Assembly: GCA_027451445.1 (NCBI GenBank)
Contig: DAIDJG010000272.1
Coordinates: 1-64,000, forward strand
Length of the DNA stretch: 64,000 bases
Source of the DNA: Singulisphaera sp.
Lineage (GTDB): Bacteria; Planctomycetota; Planctomycetia; Isosphaerales; Isosphaeraceae
Direction of reading: 5' to 3'
In this document: positions 1 to 8,964 of the stretch, piece after piece
Layout: every line of letters begins with the position of its first letter
Numbering within the stretch: the stretch's first letter is position 1
The notes under the pieces: generated by a model
Seen by the model: only the letters and a program-made list of their open reading frames with translations
Told to the model about the DNA's origin: nothing
Database searches by the model: none
Translations under genes and position numbers: made by a program

Positions 1-1547
1 CCGTCGGCGGTGCTGGATCCGTTGGCGTCGATTTGATAGAGCCGCTGTCCGGTCGGACTCGGATAGTCGCTTGTGATGCAGGCGCGGCACAGCTTCTCCT
101 CCGAGAGGCCAACGGCGCGTGCGATGGCTTCTACGGGAAGATAGCGCAGACTGTCCGCCCCGAGCTCGCGTGCCATCCGATGCTGGGCTTCTTCCGACAC
201 CCCGCCTTTGGGTAGGTCGGCGAACGGTGTCGCGAACAATTCGTCGCGTCGAGACATATCGATGCCGTAGTAACACGGCGCGATGATGGGAGGACAGGCG
301 ACTCGCAAATGGATCTCACGTGCACCGCCCCGATCACGAATCTCGTGAACGAGTGCACGCATTGTGGTGGAGCGGACGATGCTGTCTTCCACCAGCAGAA
401 CTCGCTTTCCCGCAAGCACTTCGGGAAGCGGCGTGTATTTCAAGCGCGCCTTGGTCGCGCGGTCCGCAGTCCCTTCGATGAACGTGCGGCCGATGTAACG
501 ATTGCGCATCAGGCCTTCGACCGTCGGCAAGCCGAGGGCAAACGCCATCGAGTCGGCCGCCGCCTTGGCGGTGTCGGGGACGGGAACCACAATGGTGTCC
601 GCATCGATGGGCACCGTTTCGAGACGCGCGAGCTCCTCGCCGAGCTTTTTACGCGTCAAATACACGGAACAGTCGTCGAGCGTGCTCGCCGCGTTCGCGA
701 AGTAGATCCACTCGAAGAAGCAGTGGGCCCGGCGCGGGCTGTAGGCGAACTGCTCGATCCGCACGCCGTCCTGGTTGGCCACTGCCACCGTGCCGGGCTC
801 GAGCGAGCGGATGTTCTTGAACCCGAGGTTCGCGAGCGGCACGCTCTCGCTCGCCGCGGCAAACAGCGGCCCGTGTTCGGCGATACAAAGAGGCCGGAAA
901 CCCAGCGGGTCACGCGCAACCACGAGATCGCCGGCGGCGGTGAGCAGAACGACGTTGTACGCGCCGTCGAAGCGCTCGGACAGCCGGGAAAACACCCCTC
1001 GCCAGTCAGTGTCGGCCCCTTCTCCCGACAGCTCGTAGCTCAGCGAATGCATCAAGATCTCGGTGTCCGTGTCGAGCTTCAGGTGATAGTCGCCCTGCTC
1101 CAACAGCTCCTGCCGCAGCTCCGAGTAGTTGGCGAGCTGGCCATTAAAGGCAAGTGCGAACCACTTCGTCTTGCGCCCGTGTTCGCGCTCGAACGGTTGG
1201 GCGTAACTGCGATCGGAGCCGCCGCAGGTGGCGTACCGGACGTGGCCGATTGCCGCGGGACCATCCAGGCCAACCATGATCCCCTCGAACTCTTCGCGAT
1301 GATTCAGCCGAAAGGCTTCAGAGACGGTCCCGAGTTCCTTGTGGGTTTTGAGCAATGTGCGGCGGTCGGGACGATAGCTCGTCATCCCCGCGGCCAGTTG
1401 ACCCCGGTTCTGCATATCGAGGAGCATTCGCGGCACGAGTCGCGATACGCTGTTGATGTCTCCGGCATTGGGCGCCAGCGTGGAAACGGGCTTCCTGGCG
1501 GCGTGGTAAACGGCGGCCACGCCACACTCGTGGAAAAGTTCGCCCAT
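1..1547 (-). CDS. purF: Amidophosphoribosyltransferase, C-terminus cut by window edge
   Basis: Catalyses the first committed step of purine synthesis, making phosphoribosylamine from PRPP and glutamine. At least 515 residues are visible; the 3' end lies beyond base 1. The N-terminus reads [16 protein letters not shown], so Cys8 would be the Ntn nucleophile after removal of a seven-residue propeptide. The glutaminase domain carries GHVRYAT and FNGQLANY. The phosphoribosyltransferase loop [13 protein letters not shown] binds [17 protein letters not shown] and [10 protein letters not shown] match the cysteine ligands of the [4Fe-4S] cluster of the Bacillus-type enzyme. The ATG at 1545-1547 is chosen because it gives the expected propeptide; no strong ribosome binding site is visible. 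The gene is divergent from proB. Family assignment is firm. Confidence 0.95.
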   Translation of the reverse strand, partial: MGELFHECGVAAVYHAARKPVSTLAPNAGDINSVSRLVPRMLLDMQNRGQLAAGMTSYRPDRRTLLKTHKELGTVSEAFRLNHREEFEGIMVGLDGPAAIGHVRYATCGGSDRSYAQPFEREHGRKTKWFALAFNGQLANYSELRQELLEQGDYHLKLDTDTEILMHSLSYELSGEGADTDWRGVFSRLSERFDGAYNVVLLTAAGDLVVARDPLGFRPLCIAEHGPLFAAASESVPLANLGFKNIRSLEPGTVAVANQDGVRIEQFAYSPRRAHCFFEWIYFANAASTLDDCSVYLTRKKLGEELARLETVPIDADTIVVPVPDTAKAAADSMAFALGLPTVEGLMRNRYIGRTFIEGTADRATKARLKYTPLPEVLAGKRVLLVEDSIVRSTTMRALVHEIRDRGGAREIHLRVACPPIIAPCYYGIDMSRRDELFATPFADLPKGGVSEEAQHRMARELGADSLRYLPVEAIARAVGLSEEKLCRACITSDYPSPTGQRLYQIDANGSSTAD

Positions 1548-1664
1548 GAGCTTGGATTTCCCTGTTGGTTCGGCCTCATCAGGCTCGCAATGAGGCACGC
1601 ATCAGGAGAGGGGAAGCACGCGGCTTGCCGAGGATCCCCGAGAGTTCCTCTAGGCTCCTCGCGA

Positions 1665-1700
1665 GTGAGAATTATAATGACGGAGGGGTCTACCGACAAC
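1665..1700 (-). promoter_or_regulatory. Putative purF promoter with palindromic -10 box
   Basis: Bases 1671-1678 read ATTATAAT, a palindrome that gives TATAAT on both strands. On the minus strand a TTGTCG hexamer (1694-1699) lies 17 nt upstream of it, which fits a sigma-70 type promoter for purF with a leader of about 120 nt. On the plus strand TATAAT could serve proB, but no good -35 box is visible there. This is pattern inference only. Confidence 0.4.
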
Positions 1701-1824
1701 CTTCACACTCCAGGAGTTGGTTTCACCCCGTTGGATCGTGCTCGCGGCGCAACCTGGGGAAACTGTAAGTCCTCTTTTGGAAGAATGCCCGATTGGTCAC
1801 CCCGTGTTTACGGATCGAGGGGGT

Positions 1825-2970
1825 ATGGCACTGCCGCGAGACTTGGTGCGAGACGACGTCGTCCTTTCCGCGAAAACGTGGGTCGTCAAGGTTGGCACCA
1901 GCGTCCTCACCGGGGATGATGGCCGGCTTGACCCGGCCCGAATCGGCCACCTGGCCGAACAGATCAGCAGCGTGATGGACACTGGCCGCAAGGTGGCACT
2001 GGTCAGCTCCGGGGCCGTCGGTGCGGGGATCGGACAGCTCGGACTCCCACGACGTCCGGACAACCTTCGCCAGGTCCAGGCCGCCGCAGCCGTGGGACAG
2101 GCCTATCTCATCCGCGCCTACGACGAAGGTCTCAAGCGCCACAACCGCCACGCGGCGCAACTCCTCCTGACCCACGAGGACTTCGACAGTCGGTCACGAT
2201 ACTTGAACATGCGTAATACCCTGACCGCGCTGTTCGAGTACGACGCTGTACCGATCATCAACGAGAACGACACGATCAGCGTCGATGAAATCAAGTTCGG
2301 CGACAACGACCGGCTCGCCGCGATGGTGACCAACCTGCTCCGCGCCCCTCTCATGGTGATCCTGAGCGTGGTGGATGGGCTTTACCGCTCAGATCCGGGT
2401 CCCTCAGGCATCGGCGAGGTCGTTCCGCTCGTTGCCAACCTCGACGATCAGACCCTCGCACTTGCAGGCTCCAGCCGAAGCGCGGGCGGGACCGGCGGGA
2501 TGCAAAGCAAGCTCGGCGCGGCGCGGCTCGTGACTCGTGCGGGTGGATCCGTCATCATCGCCTCGGGGAAAAAGCCCGAGCCGTTGACCCGAATTCTCGC
2601 GGGCGAGCCGGTGGGGACGCTCTTTCTGGCCCACGGTCGCACCCACGGCGCCCGTAAGCGTTGGATCGGCCTGACCGCCCGCCCACGCGGCCATTTCGTC
2701 GTCGACGCGGGCGCGCGGAAAGCCCTCGAAACGGGAACGAAGAGTCTGCTCGCCATCGGCATCGTGAACGTCGTCGGCGACTTCGACAAAGGGGACGTGG
2801 TTGGAATCGTCGACGGCGACGGCAATGAATTTGCGCGCGGGCTCACGAATTTCGCCACGACCGAGGCTCGCCAGATCCAGGGACTCCGTTCCGACCAGGC
2901 CCGCCAGGCGCTCGGGGCCATCCTGGATGACGAAGTCGTCCATAAGGACAACCTGGTTCTCATACTATGA
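1825..2970 (+). CDS. proB: Glutamate 5-kinase
   Basis: Phosphorylates glutamate to glutamyl-5-phosphate, the first step of proline synthesis, in the cytoplasm. The 381-residue product has an amino-acid-kinase domain (about residues 15-265) with the ATP-site motif KVGTSVLT, VSSGAVGAG and the substrate-site motif INENDTIS, then FGDNDRLAA. A C-terminal PUA domain (about 285-365) follows, as in full-length ProB. The frame is open upstream to 1717, but those 36 extra residues do not resemble ProB. The ATG at 1825 puts the kinase core at the usual distance from the N-terminus; the purine-rich GAGGGGG just before it is closer than an ideal ribosome binding site. No proA is nearby. It converges with the next gene, 24 bp between stops. 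Confidence 0.93.
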   Translation: MALPRDLVRDDVVLSAKTWVVKVGTSVLTGDDGRLDPARIGHLAEQISSVMDTGRKVALVSSGAVGAGIGQLGLPRRPDNLRQVQAAAAVGQAYLIRAYDEGLKRHNRHAAQLLLTHEDFDSRSRYLNMRNTLTALFEYDAVPIINENDTISVDEIKFGDNDRLAAMVTNLLRAPLMVILSVVDGLYRSDPGPSGIGEVVPLVANLDDQTLALAGSSRSAGGTGGMQSKLGAARLVTRAGGSVIIASGKKPEPLTRILAGEPVGTLFLAHGRTHGARKRWIGLTARPRGHFVVDAGARKALETGTKSLLAIGIVNVVGDFDKGDVVGIVDGDGNEFARGLTNFATTEARQIQGLRSDQARQALGAILDDEVVHKDNLVLIL

Positions 2971-2994
2971 GAACCTTGGAATCCCATAGCTCGC

Positions 2995-4359
2995 CTACGG
3001 CATGGGAATCTTGCTGAACTTGAATGGCACTTCGATCGCCCCCATGACGAGGCTGTAGACGCGCAGATGGGTCGGCTGCGCCTTCGCATCGCGGATCGAA
3101 AGTGCACAGAGCACCCGCGACTCGCCCTGGTCGTCCGTCTGTACATCCTTGACGGCCCACTGAAGCGGAGCACCCTTCGCGTCGACGATATCGAGGCGGT
3201 TCTGCAGCGTATCGACCGGCCGAACGGCGGGAAAGTCGCCCGGTAAAGGCGTGTCATCCGTGGTGATCGTATCGGCCCGCGTCTGGCGCGTGACGATCAA
3301 CTCCAGCGGCGTCCGGACATCGAATTCGACTTTCGCGTCCGGGAATCGGACACTGATGTCGGCGTCGACAAACGACTTGCCGGCCGCGTCCGCCAACGCG
3401 ATCACGAGCGGGTCGGGCCGTCTGAGTGCCACCTGGAGCGGAATGAAGCCTTCAAGGCGCTCGATCGTTGTGCCGGGACGTTCGGGGGTACGGAGTAAGA
3501 TTGGAAATTGGACAATGCTCAGCGTTCCAGGAACGGAACTCGGACCGCGTTCGATCCAAGGACCCGAGGCGTCCGGCGTCGGGTCGTCAGCGTCGTTATC
3601 AGGCGCGGGAGGAGGCGGAACGAGATCCTGATCGAAATCGTCGCGCGCCTTCAATTCCTTGGGCGGCCCGTTCAACGTGATGATGAGGTGGGGTTCCGCA
3701 AAGACCTGGGTCACCACTTCGAAGCGCTCGAGCTGGGGAGCAGCCGGCTCCTCGGCATCGAGTTCTTTCGGTCCGAAGTCCACATCGTGCCGGCGGTGTG
3801 CACTCAGCAGGCTGACCCGAAACGGACCACTGAAACACTTGGGGAAAACGAGGCCACCGTCCTGGAGATGAAAGATGGCCGTCCGTTCGTCCGGCGGCCG
3901 GGGGAACGCAGGATTGTGTCGTAAGCGTCCAGCCGTTCCGAGGCGGTCAAGCGCTTCCCAGAAAGAGAGCGGTCGCGGTTCCCTGAGACTGATCCGCACA
4001 GTTTGCCAGGACGGATCATCGACGGGCTCGAGGCTAAGCCGAAATCCGGTCTGTTGGCTGATCGATTGCACCACCTCGGCGACCGGGTGATCTTGAAAAT
4101 CGAGCGACACGAGCGTTGGGCGGATCAACAGGCCGGTCTCGATCTTCTCCAGCAGGTCGGCCGCGCGTCTGCGTAACTCGGCGTCCTTTGATCCCTTGGC
4201 AGCGCGTAGCGCCGGAATCGCCGCCCGTCCCAAGGTCTCGAGAGCGGTGGTCGCGGCGTTGCGCTCCACGGTTGAAGGATCCGCAAGTTTGGTGACGAGC
4301 GAGACCGGGTCCGGTTCAGCCCCCAGAAAGAGTGCCAGGATCACCATGATAGCCGTCAT
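2995..4359 (-). CDS. Secreted HEAT/STN-like protein, paralog 1 of 3
   Basis: A 454-residue protein of unknown function. A short signal peptide (MTAIMVILALFLGAEP) is followed by a HEAT-like helical pair (about 17-75). Next comes a stretch resembling the STN/secretin N-terminal fold (LDFQDHPVAEVVQSISQQTG, about 80-150). The remainder is a long beta-rich region ending in KIPMP. The ATG at 4359 is preceded by GGGAG with 8-nt spacing; the frame is open further upstream but without signal-peptide character. It is the last of three co-directional paralogs (with 4409-5314 and 5441-6829) that share the 'GPFRV..L' block, the 'lkGtiPv..' block and the hydrophobic-x-MP or LP terminus. Secretion is inferred, and the family appears planctomycete-specific as far as I can recall. 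Confidence 0.75.
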   Translation of the reverse strand: MTAIMVILALFLGAEPDPVSLVTKLADPSTVERNAATTALETLGRAAIPALRAAKGSKDAELRRRAADLLEKIETGLLIRPTLVSLDFQDHPVAEVVQSISQQTGFRLSLEPVDDPSWQTVRISLREPRPLSFWEALDRLGTAGRLRHNPAFPRPPDERTAIFHLQDGGLVFPKCFSGPFRVSLLSAHRRHDVDFGPKELDAEEPAAPQLERFEVVTQVFAEPHLIITLNGPPKELKARDDFDQDLVPPPPAPDNDADDPTPDASGPWIERGPSSVPGTLSIVQFPILLRTPERPGTTIERLEGFIPLQVALRRPDPLVIALADAAGKSFVDADISVRFPDAKVEFDVRTPLELIVTRQTRADTITTDDTPLPGDFPAVRPVDTLQNRLDIVDAKGAPLQWAVKDVQTDDQGESRVLCALSIRDAKAQPTHLRVYSLVMGAIEVPFKFSKIPMP

Positions 4360-4408
4360 CAGGGCGTCTCCCAGAACCACCGCCAGGCGGCCCGCAACTC
4401 GAGCGCGA

Positions 4409-5314
4409 TCAGGGTAGCGGCACACCCTTGAAATCGAAGGGGATCTGCTGGACGGTTTGGGCCAGCCCCCACACGCGAACGCGGTCGGGAGCGCCAAAGG
4501 CTTCGTCCGGCCTCACGCGCAACGTTCCGCGAACCTCATTGCGGCGAACCGTTGTGCTTGCATAAGCGACCACGGGCCTCGTCTGGTCATCCACCAAATC
4601 AATCTGGCGCTGCACCACGTCAACCAGGCGCGCGGCGACCTGTTCTTGATACACACGGTCGCGGAAGTCACCTTTCTCCGATTCCAATTTCGCGAGCAAT
4701 TTGATCGTTGCGCTGTGGTCGGGCTCGATTTTCACGTCCTGGATCGAAACCGTGGCGCCGCCGGCTTGGAGGCTCTTACCCCGAGCGGCGCTGACATCCA
4801 ACACGGCTACGGGTTCCTTCGAGCGTGTTTGCAAGACAACCGGGATCGTACCCTTGAGACGCTTGATCGTCTTGCCCGGTTGGTCCGGAAGCGAGAGTGC
4901 GAAGCGCACGTCGCGCGTGTCATACGCAGCGCGCTGCTGACTGCCGCGCGGCTGGAGTTCCGCGATTTCTTCATCCGTCGGCTCCAGCGACGTGTCGAGA
5001 TCGTCGACCGCCTCGTCGAGCCGGACGTTGCCCGCCTGGCGGAAAAACGTCGGAGGATCCGTCGTGATCCGAATGCGGGCATAGAAGACCGGGCCACCCG
5101 TTGAGCGGTTCCTGGGCGTCCGATTCTCGATGGTGCGCTGGGCTCCCTCCTCGTCCACCCAGATCCAGGGCCCCCGTACAAGCATGACGTCCCGTTGCCG
5201 GTGCAAGCCGAGGAGACAGACCTGGAAAGGAGGAGTGTTGGTTTGGAATTCCTGGCCCGCGCTTCCGTTCGCCAGCAAAACGACCGCGCACCCCGCCAGT
5301 ATCACCCCGCGCAT
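4409..5314 (-). CDS. Secreted protein, shortened paralog 2 of 3
   Basis: A 301-residue protein with a clear signal peptide (MRGVILAGCAVVLLANGSAG). It aligns with the C-terminal two thirds of its two neighbours. The matching blocks are the PPFQVCLLGLHRQRDVML block, the 'PGKTIKRLKGTIPVVL' block, 'VLDVSAARGKSLQAGGATVS' and the terminus FKGVPLP. It lacks the HEAT-like and STN-like N-terminal domains completely. The start at 5314 has GGGAG upstream, the same spacing pattern as paralog 1. The gene stops 49 bp before the start of paralog 1, so the two are probably cotranscribed. It could act as a secreted partner of the longer paralogs. No catalytic motif is visible and the function is unknown. Confidence 0.75.
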   Translation of the reverse strand: MRGVILAGCAVVLLANGSAGQEFQTNTPPFQVCLLGLHRQRDVMLVRGPWIWVDEEGAQRTIENRTPRNRSTGGPVFYARIRITTDPPTFFRQAGNVRLDEAVDDLDTSLEPTDEEIAELQPRGSQQRAAYDTRDVRFALSLPDQPGKTIKRLKGTIPVVLQTRSKEPVAVLDVSAARGKSLQAGGATVSIQDVKIEPDHSATIKLLAKLESEKGDFRDRVYQEQVAARLVDVVQRQIDLVDDQTRPVVAYASTTVRRNEVRGTLRVRPDEAFGAPDRVRVWGLAQTVQQIPFDFKGVPLP

Positions 5315-5440
5315 GAAGGCGACTCCCGGTTTTCGGCGAATTGCGACTGCGAGAGATGGATAATAGCGAAAGTCGACGTAGAAGTCCTAATCGATTCCCG
5401 CGCATTTCCCCATAAATGGGTCTTCCAACGGTGTTCGCAA

Positions 5441-6829
5441 TCAGGGCATCGGAACATCCACAAACGCGAAATCCACCTCGGTGCTCGCCCGCGCCAGCCC
5501 GTAGTATCGGATCTGCGACGGGACCATCGCGGGATCATCGGGTGCAATCGTCAAGGTTTGTCGCGACGACTCTGGGTCGCTGCCCGAGGGATACCAGCGC
5601 AGAATTCGGCCCTGAGCGTCGACAATTTCGAGTTGCTCGAGCTGCTGGGCCTGCCGCTCAGGCCGCTGGAACGTAAACTCGGCCCCCGGCACTTCGGGCA
5701 TCGGGACTTGTGATTCGGTGTTCCGGATCGACAACTCGAGGATCGTCTGATTGGTGACCGGGTTAACCTTGATCTCGTGCACGCTGAGCGTCACGTCGTC
5801 GTTGTGGAATGTCTTGCCGGACGAAGCGCTGATCGAAACGGTCAAGGGGTTCGGCTTGCGCGTCGTGACGTGCACGGGCAGAGTGCCCCGCAACTTCTTG
5901 ACAAGCGTGCTGGGTTTCCGCGGATGGATCAAGTAGGCCTGGATCGGGAGCATCGACCCTTGAGGCAGCGTGTTGTAGCCCGATTCCCGCTGACCCGTCG
6001 ATGGGGCGATCAGCGACTGTCCCTGGTCGTCGATGGCCTCGAGCAGGCGTAAGGGTCCACTCTGGGCGAGCGACAGGCGCGGTTCGGCAACGACCTGGAT
6101 CTGGGCGTAGAACTGCTCGGTGATCGCGGTTCGCGGACTCGAGGGTGCCGGAATTCGAGCGGGAGCTGGCGGCGGCGCAACGACGGGGGGGGACACCGCG
6201 AAGCGGCCTGCCGCCTGGAAGTTGACATCTCGCTGGTAGCGCAGACTCACCAACTGCACGCGGAAGGGACCTTGATCGCAAATCGGCCCTGCCGGCCGTC
6301 CACCACCCGCTCCACTGTAATAGAGTGGAAATGCCGACTCGCGCGCCGCCCCGTACCCGTGAGTCGTGAAGTGGTACTGCAGGTTCGCCGCAGCGCAGAA
6401 GCGGTCAATCGCCTGCCAGAACGGCAGCGGCGCGGATTCTTTCAACGAGATTTTCAAGGTCCGCCAGGCAGGCAGACCCTCGGGAATGAGTGCGAGCCGA
6501 AGGTTCGCCTGATCGCCGATGGATTTGGCGATGTCCGCCGTGGTCTGATCCTGGAAATCGAGCCTTACCATGGTCGCCTGCGTGAGCAGCGCACCCTCGA
6601 TTTTATCGACCAGGGCCGAGGCTCGCGTGCGAATCTCAGGGTCGCGGGCGTTGGCAGCTAGACGGAGCGCGGGCAAGGCCTGGCGGCCGATCCGTTCGAG
6701 CGCGGCGGTGGCGGCCTCGCGCTCGGCATAACGCTTTGCCCCCAACTTGCTAACGAGCGCGCCCGCGTCTGCGGGCGAAACGGGGGCCTGCCCCAAGACG
6801 ACGACCAGGAGCAGATTAACGCCTATCAT
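5441..6829 (-). CDS. Secreted HEAT/STN-like protein, paralog 3 of 3
   Basis: A 462-residue protein with the same architecture as the paralog at 2995-4359. It has a signal peptide (MIGVNLLLVVVLGQAP), a HEAT-like helical pair (about 20-80), and an STN-like beta-alpha-beta region (VRLDFQDQTTADIAKSIGDQ). A proline-rich linker (about residues 220-245, APPPAPARIPAP) follows, then the shared C-terminal beta-rich domain ending in VDVPMP. It is the promoter-proximal gene of the three-gene minus-strand set and starts back to back with the cupin gene at 7007. The STN similarity is fold-level pattern recognition. Such domains in secretins and TonB receptors bind periplasmic partners, which does not by itself prove a role here. 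Confidence 0.75.
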   Translation of the reverse strand: MIGVNLLLVVVLGQAPVSPADAGALVSKLGAKRYAEREAATAALERIGRQALPALRLAANARDPEIRTRASALVDKIEGALLTQATMVRLDFQDQTTADIAKSIGDQANLRLALIPEGLPAWRTLKISLKESAPLPFWQAIDRFCAAANLQYHFTTHGYGAARESAFPLYYSGAGGGRPAGPICDQGPFRVQLVSLRYQRDVNFQAAGRFAVSPPVVAPPPAPARIPAPSSPRTAITEQFYAQIQVVAEPRLSLAQSGPLRLLEAIDDQGQSLIAPSTGQRESGYNTLPQGSMLPIQAYLIHPRKPSTLVKKLRGTLPVHVTTRKPNPLTVSISASSGKTFHNDDVTLSVHEIKVNPVTNQTILELSIRNTESQVPMPEVPGAEFTFQRPERQAQQLEQLEIVDAQGRILRWYPSGSDPESSRQTLTIAPDDPAMVPSQIRYYGLARASTEVDFAFVDVPMP

Positions 6830-7006
6830 CTCGGAGTCTCCGAGTGTGCCGATCCTTGGCCCGGCCCATTCCGTTCGGTGGGATTGGAGCGAGCGGGGTT
6901 TTACGCGACAATCTCCACATCATAGCCCATTTTGCATCCGTTTCCACAGAGTGGATGCCTCGGAACGATTTTCGAGGACAACCCCTCAACCCGGCGGGGC
7001 TTCGTA

Positions 7007-7747
7007 ATGATTGGACGCACTTTTCGGATCGAGCCGGATGACACAACGACGCTCGCTCTCGCAGCCGAGGCCCTCCGCGCATGGGAGCCGCTCTGGGACT
7101 TGTATCGACCGCCACGCCATGCCCGCCTGTACGACGCGGACGGGACTCTCTACGGCTTTTGCCTCCAACAACCGATGACGGTTGACTATAACCGCCGCGA
7201 GCAAGTGCTGAATCCGGGTGACCTCATTGTCGTGCCTCGAGAACTCGCGCTCGATATCGAACCTTCCGTTGACCTTCTCGCCCTGCGTTTCGAAGGACAA
7301 CCGCCGGACCATTTTCGGGAACGGTTCATCCAGGTTTGGGGCTTCGATCGATTGTCGGCGCCAGCGGACACGCTCGCTTCGAACGAATCTACGGCTGTCG
7401 TTCCCGAGTCCGATCCTCGCTTTCCGCTCACGTATGCGCTGGAGCGGCTTTCCGAATCTGAGCCTACAGTCAGGGAAACAGGGCTCGAGACGACGCTCGT
7501 CATTGCTTTGGATGGTCAGGCGCAGGTGACCGTCGACGGCGCAAGGGATCGAGAAACCCTGACAATTGTGCGCGGTGGAGCGGTTTTGATCGGTCCTGGA
7601 TTGCGCTATTCCACAGTCGGTAACGGTCTCGTAGGGCGAGCCGTACTCTTTACCGATCTGGAACATCAGGCGAGACAGGCGCGCGCGTCGGCAGCCGGCC
7701 GAGTCAGCAGCCCGGAATACGATTCGCACAGCCGAGGGCTGGGCTGA
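7007..7747 (+). CDS. Cupin-like protein of unknown function
   Basis: A 246-residue soluble protein. Residues about 40-95 and 155-225 both look like small beta-barrel halves. The sequence 'QVLNPGDLIVVPRELALDIEP' and the later 'LTIVRGGAVLIGPGLRYSTV' follow the cupin pattern of a turn glycine before a strand that ends in a sugar- or metal-binding edge. Clear metal-binding histidines are not obvious, so enzymatic activity is doubtful. The ATG at 7007 (MIGRTFRIEP) is preferred over 6932 because the 25 upstream residues lack coding character. It is transcribed divergently from the secreted-paralog genes. A regulatory or sensor role is possible but not shown. Confidence 0.6.
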   Translation: MIGRTFRIEPDDTTTLALAAEALRAWEPLWDLYRPPRHARLYDADGTLYGFCLQQPMTVDYNRREQVLNPGDLIVVPRELALDIEPSVDLLALRFEGQPPDHFRERFIQVWGFDRLSAPADTLASNESTAVVPESDPRFPLTYALERLSESEPTVRETGLETTLVIALDGQAQVTVDGARDRETLTIVRGGAVLIGPGLRYSTVGNGLVGRAVLFTDLEHQARQARASAAGRVSSPEYDSHSRGLG

Positions 7748-7879
7748 AAATGTCGTCGGGTTTTGTGCACCTACCCCCTGGCGGCGGCGTGCAGACGTGG
7801 TAAACTACAAGATGCTCTAGAGTTGGACTCCTAATCCCCGATTGGTCCGCCCGATCGCTCGCTATGGAGAACCACGAAC

Positions 7880-8722
7880 ATGGCTCCCTCCCAACGATTG
7901 CGGTTTGCCGTCAGCATCGTCCTGGGATTATCGGGCTGGATTGCCGGTTACTCGAATGCCCGCGGGCAGCTCTCGCCCGATCCTTACAAACCGTTTAACT
8001 CGCAATACGAGCAGTACGTTTTTCCGAGTTATCCCACCGGAGACGGTGTCTCCCCGAACCAGTCGCTCCTCGACGCGCGCCCGTCGTATCGCTCGGCGAA
8101 CCAATACCGAAGCTTTCTCGACGAGATGGACGAAGCTGCGAATGGACCAGTCGGATCATCGAGTTCAACGATTCGACGAGGGATCGGCACGCCTTACTAC
8201 CAAGCGCACCGCGATTACAATCGAAGCCATGGACGGGTCTACACGCCCAACGGCACGGCCGATCAAGACTACCTTGCGAACCGACAAGCCCGCGATGATG
8301 CCTGGTCCGACTATCAGCGCTTCAAGGGTCGCGACCCCAAAGCGGCTGCGAAGGCACTCAAAGAATACGAACTCTACAACGAGAAGACCCGACGCGACCT
8401 GTCGGCAAACCGGACGGAGCCGGCGCGTCGACCCGCCGCGAACCCATCTCGTGAAACTTCAAGAGACTCGGCGCCACCACGGCCGAGGTTGGACAGCGTG
8501 CCGTCGAGGACAGGAACTCGGGCCCGGTCGACCAGACCTCCGATTCCCGGAACAGAGTCCGCAACGGGCCGTTCAGCGACTCAACGAGGCAGTTCTGGGA
8601 GCTCGCCAACCAGCGTCCTCAATCGAAATGAACGGGAAAGCCGCGAAAGCGTGCCTCAACGCAGAAGACCGCCGATACCGTCGAGTCCACCCGAGCGGCC
8701 GAAAAGCAACGTCGTCCGTTGA
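7880..8722 (+). CDS. Secreted hypothetical protein
   Basis: A 280-residue protein with an N-terminal signal peptide (hydrophobic FAVSIVLGLSGWIAGY, cleavage probably after ARG near residue 29). A Tyr/Pro/Ser-rich stretch follows, then a charged segment around residues 135-175 (DYLANRQARDDAWSDYQRF) that could be a short coiled coil. The tail from about 180 is disordered and rich in Arg, Ser and Pro. No catalytic domain is recognisable. Its composition changes sharply at the tail, as in many exported planctomycete proteins. A terminator at 8864-8892 separates it from the nuo operon, so it is probably a single-gene unit. Confidence 0.65.
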   Translation: MAPSQRLRFAVSIVLGLSGWIAGYSNARGQLSPDPYKPFNSQYEQYVFPSYPTGDGVSPNQSLLDARPSYRSANQYRSFLDEMDEAANGPVGSSSSTIRRGIGTPYYQAHRDYNRSHGRVYTPNGTADQDYLANRQARDDAWSDYQRFKGRDPKAAAKALKEYELYNEKTRRDLSANRTEPARRPAANPSRETSRDSAPPRPRLDSVPSRTGTRARSTRPPIPGTESATGRSATQRGSSGSSPTSVLNRNERESRESVPQRRRPPIPSSPPERPKSNVVR

Positions 8723-8863
8723 GGATCGCGTTCTATCATCAGTGATCGGTCGTCGATCGCTTGTCCGCTAACCGCGATCGAACCCTGTTTCCGGTACGAA
8801 CTTGGTGACGTGCCGCCGGTGCCCTCTTGCGAAAGAGACGGCGAGGCGTATGATCTCTCTCGT

Positions 8864-8892
8864 CCCCGGCGTCCCCCTTGCTGGGGTTTTTT
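8864..8892 (+). terminator. Rho-independent terminator before the nuo operon
   Basis: CCCCGGC (8864-8870) pairs with GCTGGGG (8880-8886), seven pairs with one G-T wobble and a 9-nt loop. It is followed directly by six T residues (8887-8892). It lies downstream of the secreted hypothetical gene and upstream of the Rex-like site, so it isolates nuo transcription. Confidence 0.65.
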
Positions 8893-8901
8893 CGCGACCG
8901 A

Positions 8902-8923
8902 CTTTGTGAAACCCTTCACAAAG
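8902..8923. promoter_or_regulatory. Rex-type operator upstream of nuoA
   Basis: A perfect inverted repeat with 9-bp arms and a 4-bp centre, core TTGTGAA-ACCC-TTCACAA. This matches the known consensus for the NADH/NAD+-responsive repressor Rex (TTGTGAA, four bases, TTCACAA). It ends 41 bp before the nuoA start, where a repressor would block transcription. Rex is known to control nuo genes in Streptomyces. Binding here is inferred; the rex gene itself is not in the window. Confidence 0.75.
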
Positions 8924-8964
8924 ATCGTCGTGTTTTCGCACGAAATCACGGTTCCACGACAGCG

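Noticed and set aside
309-1919. Long plus-strand open frame of 536 codons
   Set aside because: It is antisense to purF and carries on past its start. The minus-strand frame has every PurF motif, so the plus frame is a GC-rich shadow.
2971-2994. Terminator between proB and the secreted paralog
   Set aside because: CCCAT/ATGGG can pair, but the stem is 5-6 bp, it involves both stop regions and no T tract follows on either strand.
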